Shown in pieces: positions 42,660-51,279 of a DNA stretch of 52,470 nt. The notes below the pieces were generated by a model. It did not search any database and was not told the DNA's origin. It saw only the letters and a program-made list of their open reading frames with translations. Numbering within the stretch: the first letter of the stretch is position 1; the number at the start of each line of letters is the position of its first letter. The position numbers were made by a program, and so were the translations under genes. Source of the DNA: Bradyrhizobium campsiandrae (GTDB lineage Bacteria > Pseudomonadota > Alphaproteobacteria > Rhizobiales > Xanthobacteraceae); NCBI RefSeq assembly GCF_014529705.1, contig NZ_JAANIH010000062.1:1-52470 (forward strand), in the 5' to 3' direction.

Positions 42660-44561
42660 TTACTGACCGGATGCCCTGGGCAGCAGGTTCGCGACCTCGC
42701 CGGACATCATCAGCCGATCTCGGCCGCCATCCTTGGCAGCATAAAGCGCCCGGTCTGCGGCCTCCACCAGCGCGCCCATGCCCGCGGTGCGTTCGAAGGC
42801 CGGTCGGCAGGCCGCGCCGCCGACCGAGACGGTGACGCATGACGCCGGGCTGGAGGCATGAACCAGCCCGGCATCGTGAACGGCGCTGCGGATCCGTTCG
42901 CCGACGCGGGCGCAGCCCGCGGCATCGGTGTTCGGCAGCAGCATGGCGAATTCCTCGCCGCCATAGCGGGCCGCGAGATCACCTGCCCGCTGCACCTCGG
43001 CCGCGATGACCTTCGCCACCACACGCAGACAGGCATCGCCCGCTGGATGGCCGTATTCGTCGTTGTAGGACTTGAAGTGGTCGACGTCGATCATCAAGAG
43101 GCCGACGCTGGAACGTTCGCGGTAGGCACGCGCCCATTCCTCCTTCAGCCGCTCGTCGAAACGGCGGCGGTTGGCAAGGCCGGTGAGACTGTCCTCGATC
43201 GCCAGCGTCTCGAGCCTGCTCTCCAGTTGCTTCTGTTCGGTGATGTCGCGCGAGATCGCGACCACGCCGTCGACATTGCCGTTGTCCTTGCGCGTCACCC
43301 GCATGGTCGATTCCAGCCAGACCTCCGACTTCTGCCGGTGCACGTTGCGATAGGTGAGACGCGCTTCATCCATCTCGCCGCGCTTCATGGCGTCGACGAT
43401 CGCCTGCACATGCGGCCGGTCGTCCGGATGGATGCCGGCGAGCGCGTCCGTGCCGATGAGCTGATTGGGACGCCAGCCGACGACGCGACTGGACGACGGC
43501 GAGACGTAGCGCAGCCGCTCGTCAAGCCCGATGCGGGTGACCATGTCGCTGGAGCCCTCCGCGAGCAGGCGGAAATGCGCCTCCTTTTCGACCAGTGCCG
43601 CCGCCATGCGCTGACCACGCTGCAGCTGCCGCACCAGCACCGCGCCGATGACCGCAATCAGCATCACCAGCGCGACGACATAGAGCATGCGGGAGACGGC
43701 CGCAGCGCGCCACGGCGCCAAGAGCTCGTCCTTGTCGACGGTCGCGAGCAGCACCAGCGGGTAACGGCCAGAGCGCTTGAAGAAGCTGACGCGCTCGGCG
43801 CCGTCGAGCGGCGACTTGAAATGATAGGCGCCGCTCGGCCGCTGCAGGCTCGCGTCGCGAAACAGCGGCGTGTCCCCGACATTGCGGCCGACGAACTTGT
43901 CGTTGTTCGGGTTGCGCGCGATGATCATACCGTCGCCATACACCAGCGTCACGGAGCTGTTGCGGCCAATCTCGAATTGTTCGTAGAAATGCGACAGATA
44001 GCGGGATCCGATGGCCGCGAGCACCACGCCGCCAAAGCTGCCGTCCGGCTTGTTGAATCGCCGCGACAGGGTGATGACCCATTCGCCGTCCACGAGGCTC
44101 TTCACGGGGCGGCCAACATAGGCCTCGCGCTTGGGCGAGAGCTGATGATAGCGAAAGAACGAGTCGTCGCTGAGCGTCGAGGCGATCGTGCCGGGTGAGG
44201 TCAGCCAGTTGCCCTGATCGTCGATGATGGCGAGGCTGTGGACGCGGTCCATCGCCTTCTTGCGCGCCTCCAGCAGATTGCGAAGCTTCGCGATCGTGGC
44301 GGGATCGGCGCCATCCATCTCCAGCCGGCTGACGACGCCGACGACGCCGGAATCCACGAGGTCGAGGCTGTCCTCGGCATGCTGGATCAACGAGCGCGCG
44401 ACGTTCGCCATCTCGGTCTCGGCGCCCTTGAGCACCTGATCGCGCGCCGCCCATTCACGCCAGCCGCTGACGCCGAGGATCGCAACGCAAGTGAGCACGA
44501 CAAAAGCCGCCGCGCGCAACGGCAAGCGGCTCCATCCGGCTCTCTGTGAGGCGAGGTTCAT
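42660..44561 (-). CDS. Membrane PAS-GGDEF diguanylate cyclase
   Basis: Membrane sensor diguanylate cyclase, 633 residues. A first helix (about 18-38) is followed by a periplasmic double-Cache-type domain (about 45-280), a second helix (about 285-310), a cytoplasmic PAS domain (about 325-455) and the GGDEF domain. The catalytic motif is GGEEF (534-538) and an RxxD inhibitory site is present (RAGD, five residues before it), so it should make cyclic-di-GMP from GTP with product inhibition. No EAL domain follows. I use the ATG at 44561 because the upstream start at 44582 adds only seven residues without support. Confidence 0.9.
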   Translation of the reverse strand: MNLASQRAGWSRLPLRAAAFVVLTCVAILGVSGWREWAARDQVLKGAETEMANVARSLIQHAEDSLDLVDSGVVGVVSRLEMDGADPATIAKLRNLLEARKKAMDRVHSLAIIDDQGNWLTSPGTIASTLSDDSFFRYHQLSPKREAYVGRPVKSLVDGEWVITLSRRFNKPDGSFGGVVLAAIGSRYLSHFYEQFEIGRNSSVTLVYGDGMIIARNPNNDKFVGRNVGDTPLFRDASLQRPSGAYHFKSPLDGAERVSFFKRSGRYPLVLLATVDKDELLAPWRAAAVSRMLYVVALVMLIAVIGAVLVRQLQRGQRMAAALVEKEAHFRLLAEGSSDMVTRIGLDERLRYVSPSSSRVVGWRPNQLIGTDALAGIHPDDRPHVQAIVDAMKRGEMDEARLTYRNVHRQKSEVWLESTMRVTRKDNGNVDGVVAISRDITEQKQLESRLETLAIEDSLTGLANRRRFDERLKEEWARAYRERSSVGLLMIDVDHFKSYNDEYGHPAGDACLRVVAKVIAAEVQRAGDLAARYGGEEFAMLLPNTDAAGCARVGERIRSAVHDAGLVHASSPASCVTVSVGGAACRPAFERTAGMGALVEAADRALYAAKDGGRDRLMMSGEVANLLPRASGQ

Positions 44562-44726
44562 GCGGCAGACATCTCCGATCAAGGGAAACTCTGCCGCTTC
44601 TCTTATTGAACCCTGAAGCGTTCGCCGGGATTCGCATTCATCTACGGGTTTTCCCGTACTCCTACGGACCGGGTCTTCCGCAGATCACTAACAAGGTCTT
44701 AGTAAGCCTATCGGAAACCGGGGACC

Positions 44727-44942
44727 CTAGCTGAAGATCGCCTTGACCTTGTTCCAGAGCGAGGGGCTCTCGGCCTCCGCGTCAGCCTTCGACGGCGTCG
44801 GCTGCGCGGCACTCACGGGATCGGAGGCCGGAAAGGTATCTTCCAAGCCGGTGTCCAGCTTGGCGTGGCGGTCTGCGGCAAGCGCTTCGTGCAGGTCGTC
44901 GGCATGTTTGTCGTGCGGCGCGGGATTGAATGTCTGAGCCAT
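44727..44942 (-). CDS. Small DTFPASDP-motif protein, probable general-stress gene
   Basis: A hydrophilic 71-residue protein: MAQTFNPAPHDKHADDLHEAL, then KLDTGLEDTFPASDPVSAAQPTPS and an aromatic-basic end (SLWNKVKAIFS). The D-T-F-P-A-S-D-P motif is found in many short rhizobial and other proteobacterial proteins of unknown role. GGAGGAGG before the ATG is a strong ribosome site, and a perfect EcfG-type promoter lies 27 bases upstream. I infer a general-stress protein, possibly acting at the membrane through the C-terminal helix. Confidence 0.8.
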   Translation of the reverse strand: MAQTFNPAPHDKHADDLHEALAADRHAKLDTGLEDTFPASDPVSAAQPTPSKADAEAESPSLWNKVKAIFS

Positions 44943-44968
44943 GGAATTCCTCCTCCAGTGGCAAGGGC

Positions 44969-44993
44969 AACGCGGCGCTTTTGCGCTGGTTCC
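44969..44993 (-). promoter_or_regulatory. EcfG-type general-stress promoter
   Basis: Read on the minus strand, GGAAC (44993-44989), exactly 16 bases, CGTT (44972-44969). It precedes the ATG of the DTFPASDP gene by 27 bases. Same element and spacing as at 9135-9159 and 34851-34875. Confidence 0.82.
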
Positions 44994-45052
44994 CCTGTTC
45001 CGCTCCGGCCTCTCACGGTGTATCAGGAACCTGAACTGCATCAGGATCACTC

Positions 45053-46087
45053 GTGCCCCAGTCTGCGACAAAGCCCTTCATCGACGTCCTCTCCGGCCAA
45101 CGGCAAACCATCCCGCCGATGTGGATGATGCGGCAGGCCGGCCGCTATCTGCCCGAATATCGCGAGGTCCGGGCCAAGGCCGGCGGCTTCCTCGATCTCT
45201 GCTTCAACCCGGAGCTCGCCGCCGAGGTCACGCTGCAGCCGATCCGCCGGTTCGGCTTCGATGCGGCGATCATCTTCTCCGACATCCTGGTGATCCCCTA
45301 CGCACTCGGCCGTGAGGTTCGCTTCGAGGTCGGCGAGGGTCCGCGGCTCGAGCCGCTGGATGATCCGGCCAAGGTCACAACGCTCGCCCCGCGCGCCGAC
45401 CTCGACAAGCTCCAGCCGGTGTTCGAGGCGCTCAGGATCGTGCGCGGCGCGCTCGATGCGAAGACCGCGCTGATCGGCTTCTGCGGCGCGCCGTGGACGG
45501 TTGCGACCTACATGGTCGCGGGCCAGGGCACGCCCGACCAGGCGCCGGCGCGGATGATGGCCTACCGCCATCCGGAGGCGTTTTCGAAGATCATCGACGT
45601 GCTGGTTCAGAACTCGATCGCCTATCTGCTGGCGCAGCTCGAGGCCGGCGCCAACGCCTTGCAGATCTTCGACACCTGGGCCGGCGTGCTGCCGCCGGCC
45701 CAGTTCGCGCGCTGGTCGATCGAGCCGACCCGCCGCATCGTCGAAGGCGTGCGCGCGAAAGTGCCGGATGCGAAGATCATCGGCTTTCCGCGCGGCGCCG
45801 GGGCGCAACTGCCTGCCTACGTCGAGGCGACCGGGGTCAATGCCGTCAGCATCGACTGGACCGCCGAGCCCGCCTTCATCCGCGAGCGCGTGCAGAGCAA
45901 GGTCGCCATCCAGGGCAATCTCGATCCGCTGGCGCTGATATCAGGCGGCGCGGCCCTCGACCGCGCGGTCGACGACGTGCTGGCGAATTTCGCGCAAGGG
46001 CGCTTCATTTTCAATCTCGGCCACGGCATCCAGCCGGAGACGCCTATTCCCCATGTCGAGCAGATGATCAAGCGCGTGCGGGGGTGA
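45053..46087 (+). CDS. hemE: Uroporphyrinogen decarboxylase HemE
   Basis: Cytoplasmic uroporphyrinogen-III decarboxylase, 344 residues, making coproporphyrinogen III in heme synthesis. Signature blocks are PPMWMMRQAGRYLPEYREVR (substrate Arg residues), IIFSDILVIPYALG (catalytic Asp), and ENLGHG-like FIFNLGHGIQPETP at the C-terminus. Length is usual. The start is a GTG at 45053; the divergent small stress gene begins about 110 bases away. It stands alone here. Confidence 0.94.
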   Translation: MPQSATKPFIDVLSGQRQTIPPMWMMRQAGRYLPEYREVRAKAGGFLDLCFNPELAAEVTLQPIRRFGFDAAIIFSDILVIPYALGREVRFEVGEGPRLEPLDDPAKVTTLAPRADLDKLQPVFEALRIVRGALDAKTALIGFCGAPWTVATYMVAGQGTPDQAPARMMAYRHPEAFSKIIDVLVQNSIAYLLAQLEAGANALQIFDTWAGVLPPAQFARWSIEPTRRIVEGVRAKVPDAKIIGFPRGAGAQLPAYVEATGVNAVSIDWTAEPAFIRERVQSKVAIQGNLDPLALISGGAALDRAVDDVLANFAQGRFIFNLGHGIQPETPIPHVEQMIKRVRG

Positions 46088-46174
46088 AAACAAACCTTCG
46101 AAAACAACCCCATGCACAGTACGAATCATTGAGGAATTTCGCGCCACGCGTATTTTCTTTTTTCCGAATATCGT

Positions 46175-46204
46175 TTGACCCGTCGGGCAAAACAGATGTA
46201 TAGT
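46175..46204 (+). promoter_or_regulatory. Orphan promoter facing a convergent gene
   Basis: TTGACC (46175-46180), 18 bases, TATAGT (46199-46204) in an AT-richer gap after hemE. No plus-strand gene follows; transcription would run into the 3-prime end of the minus-strand hydrolase gene at 46239. It could make an antisense or small RNA, or it could be part of a dispersed repeat. Confidence 0.4.
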
Positions 46205-46238
46205 GGCAACATCCCGCCGATCGTCGTTTCGCAGGCCG

Positions 46239-46943
46239 TCAGCGACCGGCCGACGTCAGACCTTCGAGAATCCCTCGGGCACGCTTCATTGAAAAATCAT
46301 ATGCCGCCCGGTCGAAGGACGGACTTCCCCGCATCATGAAGCCGTGGCGGATCCCAGGCAAAATGTGCACCTCGACGTTTTCCATGCGCGCCGCCGCATC
46401 ACGATACGCCTGCAGCACCTCAGCCGGGGCGCGATTGTCCTCGTCGCCCCAAATGAAGCAGACTTGCCCGCGGACCCCGGCAAGCTCGCGAACATAATCC
46501 AGCATCTGGGATCCGTGGCAGCAGATACCAGCGGCGTAGCCAAGTCGCTTGGGCCCGAGAATCGCATAAGGGCCCCCGTAGCAAAATCCCATGACCGCCG
46601 CCCGGCCGTTGAAATGCGGGATTGTGCCGAGGTGTCTCAAGGTGTCAATCATGTCATCTTCGCCGCCCTTGATTTGCTCGACGCGCGGCTGCGCGCGCTG
46701 AGCCGCGCGCGGGTCGTTCCGCGAAAGCGGTCCTGCAATCGAGCGCCAGAACAGATCCGGCACTGCGACGATGAAGCCGCATGCCGCCAGCTCGTCGGCG
46801 ATTGCGATCATGTCGGTATCCACGCCGTGAATGGCGGATGCGAGCACGACGGCAGCAACCGGCTTTTCAGTCTCGGGGGCGGCCAGATAGCAATCGAACG
46901 CACCGCCTTGCTTCGCGTAAATCCTGCTGAATGTCCCCTGCAT
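46239..46943 (-). CDS. Dienelactone hydrolase-family protein
   Basis: Alpha/beta hydrolase of the dienelactone hydrolase family, 234 residues. The cysteine nucleophile is C121 in MGFCYGG, the acid lies in IWGDEDNRAP and the histidine in GIRHGFM, matching the Cys-Asp-His triad. These enzymes open lactones such as 4-carboxymethylenebut-2-en-4-olide in aromatic breakdown; other substrates are common. It follows the Bug-type binding-protein gene by 16 bases on the same strand, so the two may serve uptake and breakdown of one organic acid. Confidence 0.88.
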   Translation of the reverse strand: MQGTFSRIYAKQGGAFDCYLAAPETEKPVAAVVLASAIHGVDTDMIAIADELAACGFIVAVPDLFWRSIAGPLSRNDPRAAQRAQPRVEQIKGGEDDMIDTLRHLGTIPHFNGRAAVMGFCYGGPYAILGPKRLGYAAGICCHGSQMLDYVRELAGVRGQVCFIWGDEDNRAPAEVLQAYRDAAARMENVEVHILPGIRHGFMMRGSPSFDRAAYDFSMKRARGILEGLTSAGR

Positions 46944-46959
46944 GTAAAACTTTACCCCG

Positions 46960-47943
46960 CTACTCGGGTCGGATCTTCGCGCGGCGGATCACTTTGGCCC
47001 ACTTATCGGTTTCGTCGGCCATCAGCTTGCCGAAATCGGCGGGCGAGCCGCCCAGTCCGGTCGCGTCGAGGCCGCGCAGGCGCATTCTGAACCCCGCATC
47101 GGCCAGCGCGGCGTTGGCCTCCTTGTTGAGTCTGTCGATGATCGCGCCAGGGGTGCTTTTCGGCGCGCCGATGCCGAACACCGAGCTCGCCTCGTAGCCG
47201 GGCACGAATTCGCCGATAGAAGGCACATCCGGTAATGCCTCGGATCGCATCGCCGTCGTCAGCCCGAGCGCGCGCAGCTTGCCGCTCTCGATGTAACCGA
47301 TCGAGGCCGCCACATTGGAAAAGACGACCTGCACCTGCCCGCCGAGCAGATCCGTGATGGCGGGCGCCACGCCGCGATAGGGCACATGCTGAAGATCCAG
47401 CCCCCCGGCGGCCTGCTTGAACAATTCCGCGGCGATGTGGGTGATCCCGCCCACGCCGCCGCCCGAACCGTAGGCGAGTTTCCCGGGATTGGCTTTGGCA
47501 TAGGCGATGAACTCGGGAATCGTATGGGCAGGAACCGATGGGTGGATCACCATCACCAGCGCGCCACGGATCAGCCCGGCGACCGGCGCGATATCCCGCA
47601 GGAAGTTGAAATCGAGATTTTCATAAAGCGTAGCATTGATCGCGTTGGAAGAGCCGGCCAGCAGCAGCATGTAGCCGTCGGGAGGCGCGCGCACGACCGC
47701 GTCAGTGGCAAGATTGCTTCCTGCGCCGGGCCGGTTCTCGACGATGAATTGCTGGCCGAGCCGCTCCGACCACCAATCTGCGACCAGACGCGCGAGAATG
47801 TCGTTTGGGCCGCCGGCGGCGAAGCCGACCATGATCCGGACCGGTCGAGAGGGATAGGTGTCGGCGCAAGCCAGGCCCGACAGCAGCGCCGGTGCGGCGG
47901 CTCCGGCCGCGAAGTGTAGAAATTGACGTCGGGAGGAAGTCAA
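46960..47943 (-). CDS. Tripartite tricarboxylate transporter substrate-binding protein (Bug family)
   Basis: Periplasmic binding protein of the Bug/TctC family, 327 residues. The N-terminus has a twin-arginine-like signal (SSRRQFLHFAAGAAAPALLSGLA), then YPSRPVRIMVGFAAGGPNDILARL, the family hallmark, and VENRPGAGSNLATDAV. These bind small carboxylates or related compounds and hand them to TctAB permeases, which are not encoded nearby, as is common for orphan Bug proteins. The start is a TTG at 47943 with GGAG about 10 bases before. A LysR gene is divergent from it. Confidence 0.88.
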   Translation of the reverse strand: MTSSRRQFLHFAAGAAAPALLSGLACADTYPSRPVRIMVGFAAGGPNDILARLVADWWSERLGQQFIVENRPGAGSNLATDAVVRAPPDGYMLLLAGSSNAINATLYENLDFNFLRDIAPVAGLIRGALVMVIHPSVPAHTIPEFIAYAKANPGKLAYGSGGGVGGITHIAAELFKQAAGGLDLQHVPYRGVAPAITDLLGGQVQVVFSNVAASIGYIESGKLRALGLTTAMRSEALPDVPSIGEFVPGYEASSVFGIGAPKSTPGAIIDRLNKEANAALADAGFRMRLRGLDATGLGGSPADFGKLMADETDKWAKVIRRAKIRPE

Positions 47944-48057
47944 AGGCTTTGCTCCGTCGAACCTACGCCCACGCTGGCTCTCTTCAACGGTGGAGGATAG
48001 TTGATGCTGTCATAAGCGCATAAGGCTATTGTCTGATGAGACCATCTCAAAACGGAC

Positions 48058-49011
48058 ATGGGTGCTCTCATGCAAATGAGCGATCGCATCGGAAAGCGAA
48101 TGAAGCTGCAGGATCTGCACGTGCTGATGACGGTGGTGCAGGCCGGCAGCATGGGCAAGGCGGCAGTCCTGCTCAACACCACCCAGCCCAACATTTCGAG
48201 ATCGATCGCGGACCTCGAGCGGGCGTTCGGCGTCCGCCTGCTGGATCGCCACCGGCGCGGAATCGAGCCGACCGCATGCGGCCGCGCCCTGGTCGATTGC
48301 GGCGCCGCCGCATTCGACGAGCTACGGCGGGGCGTGAGGAACATCGAATTTCTGGCCGACCCCGGCGCCGGAGAGGTGCGGATTGGAAGCACGGCTGATC
48401 TGGCGGCGAGCTTCGTTTCCGCGCTCATAGACCGGCTCTCGCGGCGTCATCCGCGGATCAGATTTGAGCTCGTGACCGGCTACATCGACGCGCTGCATCG
48501 CGACTTGAGCGAACGCAAAGTCGATCTGTCGTTCGTGCGGAGCCGCGGCCCGATCGCCGATGAGCGGCTGCATTTCGAGTTTCTCTTTGAAGATCGCTAC
48601 GTCATCGCAGCGGGCGCAAATAATCCATTGACGCGCCGGCGCAATATCCAGCTCGCCGATCTCGCCGGGGAGCATTGGGTGCTTCCGCCGCGGGAGAGCG
48701 TGATCGGCTCCATCATGACGCAAGCCTTTCTTACCCGAGGGCTGGCGTATCCCCAGGCGACGGTGGTCACCGATGCCCCCCAAATGCGGGTCAGCTTGCT
48801 GGAGACGGGGCGGTTCATCACGGTTTTCCCGGCTTCCACACTGAAATTTCTCGCCAGGGAGGCGGCGCTCAAGGTCTTGTCCATTGAACTGCCGGCGGAC
48901 CGTCGACCGAACGGGATGCTCACGATCAAGGACCGCGCCGTCAGTCCGGTTGTGCAGCTCGTCATCGACGGTGCCCGTGAGCTCGCAAAGCCAATGGCGA
49001 AACGAAGATGA
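48058..49011 (+). CDS. LysR-family transcriptional regulator
   Basis: LysR-type regulator of 317 residues. The winged helix-turn-helix is at about 15-75 (MKLQDLHVLMTVVQAGSMGKAAVLLNTTQPNISRSIADLERAFG) and the effector domain follows (GEVRIGSTADL, then ADERLHFEFLFEDRYVIAAG). It is divergent from the Bug/dienelactone-hydrolase pair and probably controls it. The 114-base gap contains CATAAGCGCATAAGGCTAT with a repeated CATAAG, a possible LysR site. Start: ATG at 48058; in-frame ATGs at 48070 and 48076 are alternatives. Confidence 0.9.
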   Translation: MGALMQMSDRIGKRMKLQDLHVLMTVVQAGSMGKAAVLLNTTQPNISRSIADLERAFGVRLLDRHRRGIEPTACGRALVDCGAAAFDELRRGVRNIEFLADPGAGEVRIGSTADLAASFVSALIDRLSRRHPRIRFELVTGYIDALHRDLSERKVDLSFVRSRGPIADERLHFEFLFEDRYVIAAGANNPLTRRRNIQLADLAGEHWVLPPRESVIGSIMTQAFLTRGLAYPQATVVTDAPQMRVSLLETGRFITVFPASTLKFLAREAALKVLSIELPADRRPNGMLTIKDRAVSPVVQLVIDGARELAKPMAKRR

Positions 49012-49333
49012 CAAACCGGATGTGTGGTTGCGGGCCCTTAATTGACTTTGCTCAGCAAGGCAGCCTTCGATCGGTGTTGGCCCGCTCCGACCGATCGGGA
49101 TGCCGCGGATGAGGTCAGCTGCTCGGGACAAACCGGATACGGCAGAGGACGCGTTCTTCAGAGTCTGCCCCGACAGACTCAATCAATATTGAAGCAGATT
49201 CTTAAACGCCCCTGAACGACCGACTGCTAAACGCAGAGCAGGAGATTCCCGTGGGCATGGGTCGCCGGACTACCTCGTCGGCGATATCGAATGACGGGCG
49301 CGCGCAACATGTTCCGCGCGAGGGCATAACAAG
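49012..49333. other. Gene-free interval with hairpin
   Basis: No gene is convincing in these 322 bases. A perfect inverted repeat GAGTCTG-N6-CAGACTC lies at 49161-49180 and is followed at once by the 10-base palindrome TCAATATTGA (49182-49191). The motif GACAAACCGGAT occurs both just after the LysR stop and near 49129. I cannot assign a promoter for the TPR gene with confidence. Confidence 0.5.
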
Positions 49334-50143
49334 ATGATCAGCCGCTCTTCCCTGACTGTTGTCCTTACGGTGTCCGCCGTCCTCGTCAGCTTTGTCGCCG
49401 CCGCACCGCGATTTTCCACGGCGAGCGAAGCCGATCGCCGCACTTGCGCAGACGGGAAAGCAGCCGCGCGCGACGTGGTCGCGGCCTGCACGAGCGTGCT
49501 GAACGGCACATCCGATCCGTCGGATCACGCCGGCGCATACCACCATCGCGGTGTAGGCTACCTGCAGCTCAGACAATTCGATCGCGCGATCGCCGACTTT
49601 GACGCGGTCATCAGCATGGATCCGAACTACAGTTTCGCCTATGCCGGCCGGGCCTTGGCCTATTGCACCAAGGGCGAGTACGACCGCGGCATGGAGAACG
49701 CGAAGCAGGCGATCAGGCTGGAGCCCAGATCCGCCCGCATGATCAAGTATCGCGCCATCTGCAACGAGGAGAGGGGCGCGTGGCGAGAGGCCCTTGCCGA
49801 TTACGACGAGGCGATCAAGCTGAGCCCGAACGACTTCGAACACTACAATTCCAGGGGCGACGCCTATCGCGAGCTCGGCGAGGAGCGCGCCGCCCTGGCG
49901 GATTTTGCGACGGCCCTTCGGCTGAGCCCCGGCAATCCGCAGTCTTATCGCAAGCGCGCCAACCTCTTCTTCGCCAAAAAAGAGTACGATAGCGCGTTTG
50001 CCGACTACGATATGGTGATCAAGCTGGACCCGTCGGATAACACCGCCTGGGCGGCACGATCCTATATCTACAAGGAGAGGGGAGACATTGCCCGTGCGAT
50101 GGCTGACCTCGAACAGGCCAGAAAGCTCGGCTTCAAGAGCTAG
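49334..50143 (+). CDS. Exported TPR-repeat protein
   Basis: Exported tetratricopeptide-repeat protein, 269 residues. A signal peptide (about 1-30) precedes a Cys-containing N-terminal part (RRTCADGKAAARDVVAACTSVL). About six TPR units follow from residue 68 on, with repeats such as GAYHHRGVGYLQLRQFDRAIADFDAVISMDPN and WAARSYIYKERGDIARAMADLEQA. The repeats should form a protein-binding solenoid in the periplasm. The partner is unknown. No neighbour shares the transcript. Confidence 0.88.
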   Translation: MISRSSLTVVLTVSAVLVSFVAAAPRFSTASEADRRTCADGKAAARDVVAACTSVLNGTSDPSDHAGAYHHRGVGYLQLRQFDRAIADFDAVISMDPNYSFAYAGRALAYCTKGEYDRGMENAKQAIRLEPRSARMIKYRAICNEERGAWREALADYDEAIKLSPNDFEHYNSRGDAYRELGEERAALADFATALRLSPGNPQSYRKRANLFFAKKEYDSAFADYDMVIKLDPSDNTAWAARSYIYKERGDIARAMADLEQARKLGFKS

Positions 50144-50273
50144 GCGCGTTGCAGGTCGTTGATCCGTCTCGTCCCGAATTCAGACCCGTGAAGGTCTGCA
50201 CCTGGCCCATCTGAAGCTGGACCGCGCCGCAAAGCCGACGTTGCCGCCCCCACCGGACCTATGGGTGCATAGC

Positions 50274-51260
50274 CTACCGCGGCCGGCTGCGCTCGATGAT
50301 CTCAGCGGCACCCTTGCCCAGCAGATCGAGTCCCACGCTACGGCCGAGCTCGCGCGGGCGGTTGGCTGGCCCTGTGCGCGCGGCTTCGATGATGGTGTTG
50401 CCGGAGAGATCGAGCACGGAGGCCGTGAGCGACATCTGATCGCCTGAAATCGTCGAGAAGCCCGCCACCGGCGAATTGCAATGGCCGTTGAGCATCCACA
50501 GCACCTCACGCTCGGCATCGGCGCAAGCGTGCGCGGCCGCGTCGTCGATCGACGACAGGATTTGCCGCGTCTGCCAGTCCTGCGCGGCGCATTCGACCGC
50601 GACGATGCCCTGCCCTGCCGCCGGCAGCATTTCATCGGCGGTGAATTCGTAGGCGATGCGGCTCGCGAGCCCGACGCGGTCGAGACCCGAACGCGCCATG
50701 ATCAGCGCGTCCGCAGGTCCGACCGTGCCGCCATCCGGCAGCTTCTGCTTCTCGCCATGATCGAGCTTTCGCACGCGGGTGTCGGCGGCGCCGCGGAAGT
50801 GGATCACCTCGACCTCAGGAAACAGCCGCCGCGCATAGGCCGCGCGGCGCACGGCATTGGTGCCGATTTTAAAGCCCTTGCCGCGCGAGTTGCGCAGCGC
50901 TTCCAGCGTCACGCCCTCGCGCAGCACCAGCGCGTCGGTGGGCGGATCGCGCGACAGCGTGGCGCCGATGACGAGGCCGGGCGTATCTTCGTTGCCGGGC
51001 ATGTCCTTGAGCGAATGCATCGCCGCCTGGAGCTCGCCCGCCAGCACGGCAGCGCGGATCTGAGCAACGAAGGCGCCGCCCTTGCCACCATGGGGCAAGA
51101 GCTTGCTGGTCTGGTCGAGGTCTCCCGTGGTGTCGAACTTGACGATCTCGACGTCGAGACCTGATATGGCTGATGTCAGGCGGCGCGCAATCTCTTCCGT
51201 CTGTGCCAGCGCCATCGCGCTCTTGCGGGTGCCGATCTTGAATCGCGGTGCCAAGTCCAA
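50274..51260 (-). CDS. hemC: Hydroxymethylbilane synthase HemC, divergent
   Basis: Porphobilinogen deaminase family, 328 residues, which joins four porphobilinogens in heme synthesis. Core blocks are present: FKIGTRKSAMALAQ, DQTSKLLPHGGKGGAFVAQI, MHSLKDMP, LPAAGQGIVAVEC, and a cofactor cysteine C261 in LNGHCNSPVAG. Several normally conserved positions differ: the usual RGNVxTR reads RGAADTR and the usual GGCxxPIG reads NGHCNSPVAG. It may be a second or specialised copy. Start is a TTG (51260, or TTG 51254, which is better spaced from GAGAGG). It is not next to hemD. Confidence 0.85.
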   Translation of the reverse strand: MDLAPRFKIGTRKSAMALAQTEEIARRLTSAISGLDVEIVKFDTTGDLDQTSKLLPHGGKGGAFVAQIRAAVLAGELQAAMHSLKDMPGNEDTPGLVIGATLSRDPPTDALVLREGVTLEALRNSRGKGFKIGTNAVRRAAYARRLFPEVEVIHFRGAADTRVRKLDHGEKQKLPDGGTVGPADALIMARSGLDRVGLASRIAYEFTADEMLPAAGQGIVAVECAAQDWQTRQILSSIDDAAAHACADAEREVLWMLNGHCNSPVAGFSTISGDQMSLTASVLDLSGNTIIEAARTGPANRPRELGRSVGLDLLGKGAAEIIERSRPR

Positions 51261-51279
51261 ATCCTCTCAACGCGGGTGT

